Shown here: piece after piece, positions 40,306 through 50,068 of the stretch | Position numbering within the stretch: the first letter of the stretch is position 1 | How the letters are laid out: every line of letters starts with the position of its first letter | Assembly (NCBI GenBank): GCA_022566315.1 | Contig: JADFJC010000001.1 | Span: 35,982-99,981, forward strand | Length of the DNA stretch: 64,000 nucleotides | From: Planctomycetota bacterium | GTDB lineage: Bacteria; Planctomycetota; Phycisphaerae; Sedimentisphaerales; Anaerobacaceae | Direction: 5' to 3' | Position numbers and translations under genes: made by a program | The notes under the pieces: model-generated | Seen by the model: only the letters and a program-made list of their open reading frames with translations | Told to the model about the DNA's origin: nothing | The model's database searches: none

Positions 40306-41016
40306 ATGTTGGACCTGGAATCTTTATTCAAACTCTGCTATCCAATGTGTATAATCTGCTCAAAGAAGGATGTCAGATTCGCCGGCTGCATAATCAATAC
40401 TGTATTTCAGATTGTTCCTGAGCCACCAACGGTTGCTGTCAGCGTTAATAAAAAAAGTTTGACTCATGGGTACATTACCGACAGCAAGGTTTTCACCATA
40501 TCCATCCTCGCTGAAGGCACACCTATGGAGTTCATGGGGAGATTTGGTTTCAAGACCGGCAGAGACATAGACAAATTTGAGCAGGTAAGATACAAAATAG
40601 GTCAGACCGGCGCACCGATAGTTTTGGACAATGCGGTCAGTTTTATCGAAGCTAAAATTGTCGATGCAATCGATGTTGAAACACACACGCTATTTATCGG
40701 CGAGATTACAGCTTGTGAAACGGTTGATGACGACAAAATGCCGATGACATATACTTACTACCGGGATGTCAAACACGGCAGAACGCCGCGGACGGCGGCG
40801 ACTTACATAGAGGAAAAACCAAAGAAAATATCAGGACAAGGAGCCAAAGAAATGAAAAAGTATAAGTGTCTTATGTGCGGATACATTTACGACCCGGCTG
40901 TTGGTGACCCTGACAATGGGGTGGAAGCAAATACCGCTTTTGAAAATTTGCCCGACGATTGGCTATGCCCCGATTGCGGTGTCGGCAAAGACGAATTTGA
41001 GCCGCTGGAAGACTGA
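40306..41016 (+). CDS. High-molecular-weight rubredoxin (flavin reductase domain + rubredoxin)
   Basis: N-terminal flavin-reductase-like barrel, C-terminal '[47 protein letters not shown]'. Confidence 0.9.
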   Translation: MLDLESLFKLCYPMCIICSKKDVRFAGCIINTVFQIVPEPPTVAVSVNKKSLTHGYITDSKVFTISILAEGTPMEFMGRFGFKTGRDIDKFEQVRYKIGQTGAPIVLDNAVSFIEAKIVDAIDVETHTLFIGEITACETVDDDKMPMTYTYYRDVKHGRTPRTAATYIEEKPKKISGQGAKEMKKYKCLMCGYIYDPAVGDPDNGVEANTAFENLPDDWLCPDCGVGKDEFEPLED

Positions 41017-41078
41017 ATAACATTACAGGAAAACCATAGACATTATTAGAGACCAGCCCAAAATAAGGAGCGGACGTT

Positions 41079-42641
41079 GTGCCGGAAATCAAGCCGACAA
41101 TAGATAATATGGAGATTCTATGTGCAGAGACTGTAGCAGGTCCTAATGCTTTGGTTGTTTTTGGCGCATCAGGCGACCTGACGCACAGGAAACTGCTTGT
41201 GAGTATCTTTCAGCTTTTTGCAAGGGATTTACTTGATGATAGGTTTTATCTGTTAGGATGCGGCCGGAAGAAATTCTCCGATGAAGAATTCCGCAAAAAA
41301 GCCGAACAGTCAATACGAGAGAATTCCGACTTTCTATCCTCGAAAGACTTAGACGCTTTTATAAGTAAGCTTTATTACATAGATGGTGATTACAATGATG
41401 CGAACTTTTACAGACGTATCAAAACCAGACTTGTGGAGTTAGAGCAAAAGCATAAAGTATATAAAAGCCTGGTGTTCTATCTTTCAGTTCCTCCTTTTTT
41501 GTACACTACGATAGTAGAGCATCTTGGCTCGTCAGAACTGGCCTGTCCGAAAAAACTCGCCACAAAGCAACAGATTAAGCTGGTCGTTGAAAAGCCTTTT
41601 GGCAGAGACCTTCGAAGCGCAGTCGAGTTAAACAACAGTATATCTCGCTGCTTCGATGAGCCTCAGATATATCGAATCGACCATTATCTCGGCAAGGAGA
41701 CGGTTCAGAATATTCTGATGCTGCGTTTTGCCAATACTATATTTGAGCCGATATGGAATCGAAATTACATAGACAATGTGCAAATCACTATTGCTGAAAC
41801 ACAAGGGGTTGAACACAGAGCAGGTTACTACGATACGTCCGGTGCTCTTAGAGATATATTCCAGAATCATATGCTTCAAATGCTTGCATTGGTGGCGATG
41901 GAATCACCCATATCCTTTGAGGCAGACCATATCCGTGATGAAAAGGTCAAACTGCTGCGGTCGATTCGAGCGTTTGATATTAATAAATTGGACGATTTTT
42001 TTGTGCGAGGACAATATGGGCCCGGCTCGATAAATGGTAAAAAAGTCAAAGGCTATCTGGAAGAGTCTGGAGCAAGAGCAAATTCAAAAACAGAAACCTT
42101 TGTTGCTGCTAAACTGTTTATCGATAACTGGAGATGGCAGGGCGTGCCTTTTTATCTTAGAACCGGCAAGAGACTTCCAGCAAAAGATACTGAAATTGCA
42201 ATTACTTTCAAGAAAGTTCCTTATTCGATGTTTTCCTCTGTCGGCATTGATGAGCTGCCGCCCAATGTCCTTGTGCTGCAAATCCAGCCGGAAGAGGGAA
42301 TATCGCTTAGCTTTCAGGCAAAAAGACCCGGCTCAAAAATTTGTATGAGCACGCTCAATATGAATTTCAGCTATAAAAGCGTTTTCCTGGTTGATATGCC
42401 CGAGGCGTACCAGAGATTGCTTCTGGATTGTATGGTCGGTGACCAGACACTTTTTACGAGACAGGATGATGTTGAGGTCTCCTGGCAGTTACTGACACCG
42501 ATATTGCAGGCCTGGGAACAGGATGAGTCGGCGCCTCACAAGTATGCTGCCGGCAGCGAAAGCTTTGCAGAAGCTGACAGACTTATTGAAGCCGACGACA
42601 GGAAGTGGCGAAAAATTTTAGAATCAGGGATAAGTCAGTAA
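41079..42641 (+). CDS. zwf: Glucose-6-phosphate 1-dehydrogenase
   Basis: '[15 protein letters not shown]', '[14 protein letters not shown]', '[10 protein letters not shown]'. Confidence 0.95.
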   Translation: MPEIKPTIDNMEILCAETVAGPNALVVFGASGDLTHRKLLVSIFQLFARDLLDDRFYLLGCGRKKFSDEEFRKKAEQSIRENSDFLSSKDLDAFISKLYYIDGDYNDANFYRRIKTRLVELEQKHKVYKSLVFYLSVPPFLYTTIVEHLGSSELACPKKLATKQQIKLVVEKPFGRDLRSAVELNNSISRCFDEPQIYRIDHYLGKETVQNILMLRFANTIFEPIWNRNYIDNVQITIAETQGVEHRAGYYDTSGALRDIFQNHMLQMLALVAMESPISFEADHIRDEKVKLLRSIRAFDINKLDDFFVRGQYGPGSINGKKVKGYLEESGARANSKTETFVAAKLFIDNWRWQGVPFYLRTGKRLPAKDTEIAITFKKVPYSMFSSVGIDELPPNVLVLQIQPEEGISLSFQAKRPGSKICMSTLNMNFSYKSVFLVDMPEAYQRLLLDCMVGDQTLFTRQDDVEVSWQLLTPILQAWEQDESAPHKYAAGSESFAEADRLIEADDRKWRKILESGISQ

Positions 42642-42645
42642 AACT

Positions 42646-43458
42646 ATGGATTCTCAGAGCGTATTGATAGCGTTTGGGTTAACACTATTTGCGGGCCTAT
42701 CAACAGGTTTTGGCAGTGCTCTGGCATTTTTCGCTAAGCGAACTAACACAAAGTTGCTCTCTGCTGCCCTTGGTTTTTCCGCGGGCGTTATGATATATGT
42801 TTCATTCGTCGAGATATTTCCTAAAGCAAAAGAGTCTCTCATTGCCGAATTAGGTCAGGCCGCTGGATATTGGGCTACTGTTCTGGCTTTTTTTGCCGGA
42901 GTTATTTTTATTGGCATTATAGACAAGTTGGTACCGGCATTTGAAAATCCACACGAAGCCCATAGAGTAGAAGAAATGGATTCCAAAGACTCGGCAGCCA
43001 AATTCAAGAAGCTATACCGAATGGGTTTATTCACAGCAGTAGCGGTCGCAATACATAACTTTCCGGAAGGACTTGCTACTTTTGTCAGTGCTCTAAAAGA
43101 TACGAAGCTCGGAATAGCGATAGCTATTGCCATAGCGATACATAATATTCCTGAAGGTGTTGCTATTTCAATCCCTATATTTTATGCAACAGGAAACAGA
43201 AAAAAGGCATTCGTTTACTCGTTTCTTTCAGGCCTGGCTGAACCGATAGGCGCATTAATCGGCTACGTCATTCTTTTTCGCTTTTTGAACGACCTGGTAT
43301 TCGGCGTAGTCTTTGCCTCAGTGGCAGGCATAATGGTATTTATCTCACTCGATGAACTCTTGCCTACTGCGAGAGAATATGGCCAGCATCATCTGGCAGC
43401 GTATGGATTAGTCGCAGGTATGGCAGTTATGGCTTTGAGTTTGCTCTTGTTTGTTTAG
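42646..43458 (+). CDS. zupT: ZIP family metal transporter (ZupT-like)
   Basis: '[14 protein letters not shown]', '[16 protein letters not shown]'. Confidence 0.93.
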   Translation: MDSQSVLIAFGLTLFAGLSTGFGSALAFFAKRTNTKLLSAALGFSAGVMIYVSFVEIFPKAKESLIAELGQAAGYWATVLAFFAGVIFIGIIDKLVPAFENPHEAHRVEEMDSKDSAAKFKKLYRMGLFTAVAVAIHNFPEGLATFVSALKDTKLGIAIAIAIAIHNIPEGVAISIPIFYATGNRKKAFVYSFLSGLAEPIGALIGYVILFRFLNDLVFGVVFASVAGIMVFISLDELLPTAREYGQHHLAAYGLVAGMAVMALSLLLFV

Positions 43459-43478
43459 ATAGTCGAAAAATTTGAAAT

Positions 43479-44357
43479 GTGATAAGTTCAAGTCAGCGGT
43501 GCTTGGTGAATAAACGGCTGGTTAAATTAAAAGATGTGCTGGAAAAACTGTACAGCAAGTACAATCATCACGATTTGATAAAACCAGACCCGCTGCAGTT
43601 TGTATATCGGTATGATAATCCCTCTGATATGGAGGTTGCCGCCTTGTTGGCGGCGGACCTTGCCTATGGCCGGGTCGAACAGATTCAAAAAAGCCTGACC
43701 AACCTGTTCGAGCGTATGGGCAAAAGTCCGTACGCGTTTATAAAAGGTTTTGGCAAAGCTGAGCAGAAAAGCCTAAAAGGTTTCAAGCATCGTTTCACAA
43801 CGGACCAGGACATTTCGGATTTACTGATGTTGTTGAAGAAAGTCCTGAACCGATATGCCGGCATCGAGGAGTTTTTTATTCAGGGTTACAATCCAGGTGA
43901 TAGAAATATCGTTCCAGCATTGTCGAAATTCTGCAATTCACTTCTTAATATGTATGCTGCTGAGCACAATGGAAAGACAAGCCGTGGATTGAAGTACTTG
44001 TTAGTCAATCCCGCTAATGGCAGTGCCTGCAAACGGCTTAACCTTTTCCTGCGGTGGATGGTGCGTGATGATGATGTTGACGCCGGGCTGTGGAAGGGGA
44101 TTGACAAGGCCAAGCTCATTGTGCCGGTTGATGTGCATATGGGCAGGTTGTGCAAGATATTAGGGCTTTACAATCGAAAGACGGTTTCTTTACCAACAGC
44201 AATAAAAATAACGGAAGGCTTTGCAGAAATTGAGCCAGCCGACCCCGTAAAATATGACTTCGCACTGAGCAGAATCGGAATTGTGGAAAACTGCAATGGT
44301 CAATATCGCAATGCTTGTGAGCATTGCGAACTGTCTCTGTTTTGTTGTCAGCGATAA
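43479..44357 (+). CDS. TIGR02757 (DUF2400) family protein
   Basis: 'DPLQFVYRYDNPSDMEVAALLAADLAYGRVEQIQKSL', 'RLNLFLRWMVRDDDVDAGLW', 'PVDVHMGRLCKILGL'. Confidence 0.88.
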   Translation: MISSSQRCLVNKRLVKLKDVLEKLYSKYNHHDLIKPDPLQFVYRYDNPSDMEVAALLAADLAYGRVEQIQKSLTNLFERMGKSPYAFIKGFGKAEQKSLKGFKHRFTTDQDISDLLMLLKKVLNRYAGIEEFFIQGYNPGDRNIVPALSKFCNSLLNMYAAEHNGKTSRGLKYLLVNPANGSACKRLNLFLRWMVRDDDVDAGLWKGIDKAKLIVPVDVHMGRLCKILGLYNRKTVSLPTAIKITEGFAEIEPADPVKYDFALSRIGIVENCNGQYRNACEHCELSLFCCQR

Positions 44358-44379
44358 TTTAATGTCCGGTATAGGCCGG

Positions 44380-45741
44380 TCATTTCCCGAAGTCTGGCTT
44401 TGTTGTATCACCACCCGAGCCTTTGACCTTAAATACTTTTGCCGGCTTGCCGTTTCGCAGCAATTCCTCGACTTGCTCTTCGATGGCCATACATCTTTTC
44501 TTCAGCTCATAAAATCCATGCCACCATGCATAATCCGGCGCCATCATTGCCGCCCCGAATCGGGCACGCCTTCCCTCATGGTGCCATAACTCATACATAT
44601 CGATTTCAAGCTTCTCATCCAGATTCTTCTCTTTGCAGAGCAGCTTCTTTTCGTAAAGCCCATCGATAAGCTTTTTCATCGGCTTGTAGTAGTTATCGTT
44701 ATAGTTGACAACGGCGGCATCGAAACGAGTGAAATGCCCCGTCGTCCAGGCTTGAGAGTGACATGCCAGGCAGATTGTTTCCATCTTCCGGCGTTCTTTT
44801 TTCCAGTCGGTCTTTGCCGGCCACGGCTTAAACTCGCTGGGACGAACTGTAAGAGGTGCTTGTGTTTCCCACGCAAGACGTTCAGTTACATCGTGCGTGG
44901 CCGCAACACCGTTTACCGCTGACATATGACAAATCGAACAGGTAGGCGCTCGATAATCAACACCGGGCGTCCACGTACCCGGGGCAGCGTTCCAGTTCCA
45001 ACTATCACCTTCTGCATGGTAAATCGCGCCGTGCTTGGACTCATTATATATTTCGACTTGTGGATGGTCCGGGCCCAGATGACACTGACCGCAGGCCTCC
45101 GGTTTTCTCGCTTCCGACAAAGAAAACTTATGCCTGGTATGGCAGCTTGAGCAGCTTCCTTTGCTGCCATCCGGATTTATCCTGCCGACACCGACATTCG
45201 GCCAGGTACTGGTATCAAATTTTCCGTTTTCAACTTTCACTATGCTGCCGTGGCAATGGAAGCAGCCTGTTTGCCGCTCGATGTCGTTGTTCATACCGTC
45301 ATTCAACCACGGATCGATTTTCCATATCAACTCAAGGGTATTGGCATGCTTACTCTTGGCGTATTGTGCGGCTTCGGTCGGATGACATCTCGAGCAATCC
45401 TTCGGTGAAACAATGACGCTAATAAGAGTTTTGTCATATTGGAGGTGGTCTTTGCTTATATCAGCATCCGCTGGACCTGCGATGTGACAATCCAGACAGG
45501 AGATATTTGCATGGGCATGCCGGCTGGACGCCCAGTCGGCGACGATTCCTTTGCTCTTTTCAGCGTGACAGTCGATGCACCCCTGGGCATTTTCTGAGAC
45601 ACTCCGGACGATGCGATACTCCTTCAGAGAGGGCGAGGCTGCCTGCGATGCCTGCTCGGCTTGTACGGTTGTTGTAATTGCTAATGTAATAACGAAAGTC
45701 CGCACAAGAAAAACAAAAGCATATTTTTTTAGAGTTTCCAT
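44380..45741 (-). CDS. Octaheme c-type cytochrome, hydroxylamine-oxidoreductase-like
   Basis: Signal peptide and eight CXXCH motifs: CIDCH, CLDCH, CSRCH, CFHCH, CSSCH, CGQCH, CSICH, CLACH. Confidence 0.82.
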   Translation of the reverse strand: METLKKYAFVFLVRTFVITLAITTTVQAEQASQAASPSLKEYRIVRSVSENAQGCIDCHAEKSKGIVADWASSRHAHANISCLDCHIAGPADADISKDHLQYDKTLISVIVSPKDCSRCHPTEAAQYAKSKHANTLELIWKIDPWLNDGMNNDIERQTGCFHCHGSIVKVENGKFDTSTWPNVGVGRINPDGSKGSCSSCHTRHKFSLSEARKPEACGQCHLGPDHPQVEIYNESKHGAIYHAEGDSWNWNAAPGTWTPGVDYRAPTCSICHMSAVNGVAATHDVTERLAWETQAPLTVRPSEFKPWPAKTDWKKERRKMETICLACHSQAWTTGHFTRFDAAVVNYNDNYYKPMKKLIDGLYEKKLLCKEKNLDEKLEIDMYELWHHEGRRARFGAAMMAPDYAWWHGFYELKKRCMAIEEQVEELLRNGKPAKVFKVKGSGGDTTKPDFGK

Positions 45742-45759
45742 AGTCTTTTCCTTTCCTGT

Positions 45760-46317
45760 TTAAGGTGTAAACAGTTTATTTTGACGCTGGTGTCCAACAT
45801 CTTCATGACATTCGACACATCTATTTTCCGGAGCTTTGGGCTCAGCCAGGACCGCTGTGTGCGCAATCCGCGCAGCCGAACTGCCGGGCTTGCCAAGCAA
45901 ATCATCATGACAATGCAGGCACCTTTGGTTCGATATATGGTCAAGAACTTTTTGGCGAATCTTCCCACTGTCGTATTCACCGCCAAAGTAATGTTTATAA
46001 ATATCCTTGGCGCCTTCGTATGCTTTGGCAGTTGTATGAGCAAAATATTTGTCTTTTGCCGGAAGGTGGCAATCAATACATTCAACACGAATACCATTGG
46101 CATTCATACCGTGCGATGAAAGTTCCCAGGTCAGGTATGCGGTATTCATTTCGTGACACCTGCTGCCGCAATACTCGGATTTTGATACAGGCACCATCGC
46201 CGCATTGAGCGCAACAAAACACAGTAAGGCAAAAGCAAATCCAGAAAGAAATGCTAAGGCTCTCTTCTTAACAGCTTTGCATATCCTGCTAATTATCTTA
46301 GCCCCAAATTCAAACAT
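45760..46317 (-). CDS. NapC/NirT/NrfH-like membrane tetraheme cytochrome c
   Basis: N-terminal TM anchor; heme motifs CGSRCH (CX3CH), CIDCH, CLHCH, CVECH; directly upstream of the octaheme gene. Confidence 0.82.
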   Translation of the reverse strand: MFEFGAKIISRICKAVKKRALAFLSGFAFALLCFVALNAAMVPVSKSEYCGSRCHEMNTAYLTWELSSHGMNANGIRVECIDCHLPAKDKYFAHTTAKAYEGAKDIYKHYFGGEYDSGKIRQKVLDHISNQRCLHCHDDLLGKPGSSAARIAHTAVLAEPKAPENRCVECHEDVGHQRQNKLFTP

Positions 46318-46486
46318 GCCTGTAATTTATTAACACATCAAAGTAATGCAAGACTTTTTTCCCTTCCTACGGTAAAATACAGTAAGGTGTTCAATTTCAG
46401 AGTTACGATATTTTAAAATGTAGTTGGCTCTTTCGTTATAATATAGTGGCGCGAATAAGGGAGTTTTCGAAAAACGTGGAGTATTT

Positions 46487-46930
46487 ATGTGCGGCGATAA
46501 AGAAAAGATAAAAGTATTGTTTCTTTGTACGGGTAATTCGTGTCGGAGCCAAATTGCAGAGGGCTGGGCCAGGGAATTAAAAGGCAACGTCATTGATGCG
46601 TATTCTGCGGGGATTCGCCCGATAGGTGTCAGTTCCAGAGCGATAAGAACAATGGCTGAGGCGGGGGTGGACATCTCAATGCACCAATCCCAGCATATTG
46701 ACGAATTCTTGGGAATAGATTTTGATTATGTAATAATACTATGTGACAATGCTGCTGAAAGCTGTCCTGTATTCCCGGGCAAAGCCAGAATTATTCACAA
46801 GCCATTTGACGACCCATATTTTGCATCCGGCAGCGAAGAGCAGATTTTGACAATCTTTAGAAAGGTGCGTGATGATATAAGAACATTTGTCGAAACGATG
46901 CCAGAGAGCCTGGAAGCCGAAAATAGTTAA
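46487..46930 (+). CDS. arsC: Arsenate reductase, low-MW protein-tyrosine-phosphatase type
   Basis: 'VLFLCTGNSCRSQIAEGWARE' CX5R loop, 'HKPFDDP'. Confidence 0.88.
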   Translation: MCGDKEKIKVLFLCTGNSCRSQIAEGWARELKGNVIDAYSAGIRPIGVSSRAIRTMAEAGVDISMHQSQHIDEFLGIDFDYVIILCDNAAESCPVFPGKARIIHKPFDDPYFASGSEEQILTIFRKVRDDIRTFVETMPESLEAENS

Positions 46931-46945
46931 GAGTTCAAACGGGAA

Positions 46946-48670
46946 ATGAATTCAGAGCAATTAGAAAAATACACTTCCGCGATAACGCTTTCGGACATGG
47001 AAATCTTTGTGTTTCCGGAGTTAATGTACAGCCTGGTTTTAGCTAATATTATGAGCCCGATTATCTGGCAGTGGCGGCATCTCGATTGCTTCAAAAAACT
47101 GCAAGGCAAGAGCAGCTACCGGAAATTGATGCGGCTAAGGCAATTCATAATGGACGAGTTTGAGTTTAATCTTGACCTTGAGACCTGGGGGCTGACAAGT
47201 AAGGCCAAAGAGCTCAAACGGTTTGAGAAGTCTATTTCTCCCGGTGATATTGCTAAAAGCAACGCCCTGTTCGGCTATCACGGCGACAAATATTATTTCG
47301 ATGTGGATATTCGCCGGCACTTTGGTCTGGATAAATACGACAGCGATATCATCCCGTACTGGAAGACGGAAACCGTCGAGGCGATGAACGCCTTTCGCCT
47401 CAAGGAAGGTTACCGAACCGCAGCCGGGGAATGTGTATCGCTTGCAACCCTTTATGCGGCGGCTGCGTTTATCGTTTGCGAAATACCGCTGGAAGATATT
47501 TATATGATACTCACGCCACTTCATTCGCAAAATTTCTTCGACATACAGGATGGAGTCCTGACCAACAACAGAAGACTCGTTACGAAAACGATGTGGTTCA
47601 ACGGTACTGCCATTTCCAACAAGGCCCAGCGGGCACTGCGCAATGAAAACGTTACAATCTTGGCCCATTCATCCGGCTATGTACATTGTTTGTATAAAGA
47701 TGCAACGATAGACAAAAAACTTTATCAGGATTTTGGAAAGAAGCTCGATTCGTATCTATCGGCAGAGTTATCGCTTTCTATCTTTGCAAATTTTTTGCGG
47801 TCTAATCAAAACTATCAGAAATTGTTCCAGGTCTGTCGCGAGTGTCATGGGCAGGCACAGTTCTTAAAGGCCGAGGTCCTTTTCCATTATGAGCACAGCA
47901 GTAATTTCAGAGTAGCCGACAAGACTTTCGATAAATTGCTTGCTGAGGTTTCGGATGAGGATTTTGTTCCATATCAACTGCCTGGAAGAATCCGTTGCGA
48001 TGAGCTTGAAGAATTTATAGAAAAGCAGAATCCTGACCTTAGAATCACCAAGGGCAAAACGGCCTTTAGAAAATTTATTGAGCAGGTTATTCCAGAGGCC
48101 CAGCGTTTTGTAGATGAATTAGCTGATTTTATACATATCGAAGCCAGGCTGCCGGCTTCGGACAAGAATTTTCTGCCCGCCGAGCCGATAGAAATATCCG
48201 TGGAACAAAGTAGAGAACAGATAATCGACTATTTGCAGCAAGTGCGCCAAAGCAATCCCACTGCGGAACTTGCCTTTTATTCATATCGCGATATGGAAAG
48301 CTGTAACTGGCTGCCGTTTGTCAAAGCAGCAGTGGAACGCAATCCGGTCTCAGTCCAAATGGCAGAGGCGATGTCGGTTGAAGAAATATATGCGTGGCTT
48401 GGACAAATGAAAAATGCTTCGATTTACGATGGCAGGCGATTGGCGCAGCCCGATGAAGTAGCGAACTACAAGACCGGCGACGGACTCGAAAAAGCGTTTT
48501 TGTTAGCTAATGTAATCCGTGAAAGAAACCCAGAGCAAGATGTTGAAATAATTACAGACAAAAACCAGGTGATATTAAAAGGGCAGAGCGAATACCGATT
48601 TGTATCCACCAAAGGCCTCGAAAAGCGTATTAGTAGCTGTGCCAACGGAAAGACCATCGTAAGCGATTGA
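46946..48670 (+). CDS. Uncharacterised protein, possible transglutaminase-like core
   Basis: 574 aa ORF; 'TAAGECVSLATLYAAAAFIVCEIPLEDIYMILTPLHSQNFFDIQDG' offers Cys/His/Asp in TGL-like order. Confidence 0.5.
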   Translation: MNSEQLEKYTSAITLSDMEIFVFPELMYSLVLANIMSPIIWQWRHLDCFKKLQGKSSYRKLMRLRQFIMDEFEFNLDLETWGLTSKAKELKRFEKSISPGDIAKSNALFGYHGDKYYFDVDIRRHFGLDKYDSDIIPYWKTETVEAMNAFRLKEGYRTAAGECVSLATLYAAAAFIVCEIPLEDIYMILTPLHSQNFFDIQDGVLTNNRRLVTKTMWFNGTAISNKAQRALRNENVTILAHSSGYVHCLYKDATIDKKLYQDFGKKLDSYLSAELSLSIFANFLRSNQNYQKLFQVCRECHGQAQFLKAEVLFHYEHSSNFRVADKTFDKLLAEVSDEDFVPYQLPGRIRCDELEEFIEKQNPDLRITKGKTAFRKFIEQVIPEAQRFVDELADFIHIEARLPASDKNFLPAEPIEISVEQSREQIIDYLQQVRQSNPTAELAFYSYRDMESCNWLPFVKAAVERNPVSVQMAEAMSVEEIYAWLGQMKNASIYDGRRLAQPDEVANYKTGDGLEKAFLLANVIRERNPEQDVEIITDKNQVILKGQSEYRFVSTKGLEKRISSCANGKTIVSD

Positions 48671-48727
48671 GACGGCAATTTGCTCCACCAGAAGTGAGTT
48701 TATTTTTCAAAAAAATATTTTTGTGTA

Positions 48728-48765
48728 TTGACACCAAGAATGTATAGGACTATATTAGTCCTGTA
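48728..48765 (+). promoter_or_regulatory. Promoter with palindromic operator (upstream copy)
   Basis: TTGACA (48728-48733), 17 bp, TATATT (48751-48756); TATAGGACTA-TAT-TAGTCCTGTA (48743-48765) spans the -10. Confidence 0.75.
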
Positions 48766-49144
48766 TATGTGTTTAGCCAGGATAAATGGCGTTTTTCAGA
48801 CGTTTACCGAGCTTTATGTTCTCTAAAGAAAAAATCGAAAAAAAATGGAGACTGTAGCAAGATTACAGAATATCCTGCCTGATGAGTAGTTGTCGTCTGC
48901 CGCGAAATCGTGGCAAAAACCTGAGTTGCACGTCTGAATCCGCTACAGCAGTAGGTCGGCATCTGCGATTAGCTAATCTGGGTAGTTTATAAGTCATTGT
49001 AACCAGAGAGTTTAACTATTATTTGCTCTGTAATGCTACTACAGTCTCAAAAAATGGACTAATTAAATCCAGAACGTTATTTTCAGGACAGCAGCCGAAG
49101 CTATAAGCTAAACACCTATTTTTTTATTATTATTATTTTAGATA

Positions 49145-49182
49145 TTGACGAACAAATAGTATAAGACTATATTAGTCTTATA
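49145..49182 (+). promoter_or_regulatory. Promoter with palindromic operator (rrf2-proximal copy)
   Basis: TTGACG (49145-49150), 17 bp, TATATT (49168-49173); TATAAGACTA-TAT-TAGTCTTATA (49160-49182) perfect palindrome spanning the -10. Confidence 0.8.
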
Positions 49183-49228
49183 TGGTTTGACAATAATTAT
49201 TAAGGTCGATTACCGAGGTTTATTGAAG

Positions 49229-49654
49229 ATGGACGTTTTAAGGCGAAATACAGATTATGCTATGCGAGCGATGGTGAACTTGGCAGGGCACTACGGCCAC
49301 GAACCCGTATCGACAAGGGATATAGCTCGGGCTGAGCATATTTCTTATGAGCTTGTCTGTAAGCTGATGCAGAAACTTCATAATGCCGGGCTGGTAAAAA
49401 GCAGTATGGGGCCGAACGGCGGGTTCGGCTTAAGCAAAAAGCCGGCCAAGATAAGTATGCTGGATATAATAGGGGCGATTCAAGGGCCCTTGAGCTTAAG
49501 CAGATGTTTGTTGGATGAGAATCTCTGTCCAAACAAGGATGACTGCTCGATAACGGTGGAACTTGCCAAACTTCAAAAGTATATGGGCAAATATCTTCGT
49601 GGTATTACGCTGGATGGGCTGTTACGAAACCGATGTACAAAAGGAAAAAAGTAA
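49229..49654 (+). CDS. Rrf2 family transcriptional regulator with conserved cysteines (probable Fe-S sensor)
   Basis: 'MDVLRRNTDYAMRAMVNLAGHY', 'GLVKSSMGPNGGFGLSK', 'CLLDENLCPNKDDC'. Confidence 0.9.
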   Translation: MDVLRRNTDYAMRAMVNLAGHYGHEPVSTRDIARAEHISYELVCKLMQKLHNAGLVKSSMGPNGGFGLSKKPAKISMLDIIGAIQGPLSLSRCLLDENLCPNKDDCSITVELAKLQKYMGKYLRGITLDGLLRNRCTKGKK

Positions 49655-49681
49655 GGCAAAGAAATCTAAAAGGAGAAGAAG

Positions 49682-50032
49682 ATGTACTGTGAAAAGGAAA
49701 GGTCAGGTATCCTGGAAGCGTGTGTAAGTAAAGGGCAAAGGCTGGCGGATTTGGTCGAATACGCGAAGGATTCGATTGTTAGTAAGACAATACTGGATAA
49801 GTCAGCAGGAACAATCACGCTGTTTGCCTTTGATAAGGGTCAGAAGCTAAGCGAACATACGGCACCTTATGATGCTGTTGTACAGGTCCTTGATGGGCGC
49901 AGTCAGTTGACCATAGATGGCGAAGAGAAGCAGGTTACAGCCGGAGAGATTATCATAATGCCTGGCAATGTGCCGCATGCAGTTACAGCCCAGGAAAAAT
50001 TCAAGATGTTACTAACGATGATTCGTGCATAA
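49682..50032 (+). CDS. Cupin domain protein
   Basis: 'FAFDKGQKLSEHTAPYDAVVQVLDGRSQLTIDGEEKQVTAGEIIIMPGNVPHAV'. Confidence 0.9.
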   Translation: MYCEKERSGILEACVSKGQRLADLVEYAKDSIVSKTILDKSAGTITLFAFDKGQKLSEHTAPYDAVVQVLDGRSQLTIDGEEKQVTAGEIIIMPGNVPHAVTAQEKFKMLLTMIRA

Positions 50033-50068
50033 CTATAGGCGGATTGTCGGAAAGTGGGAGAATGACGG

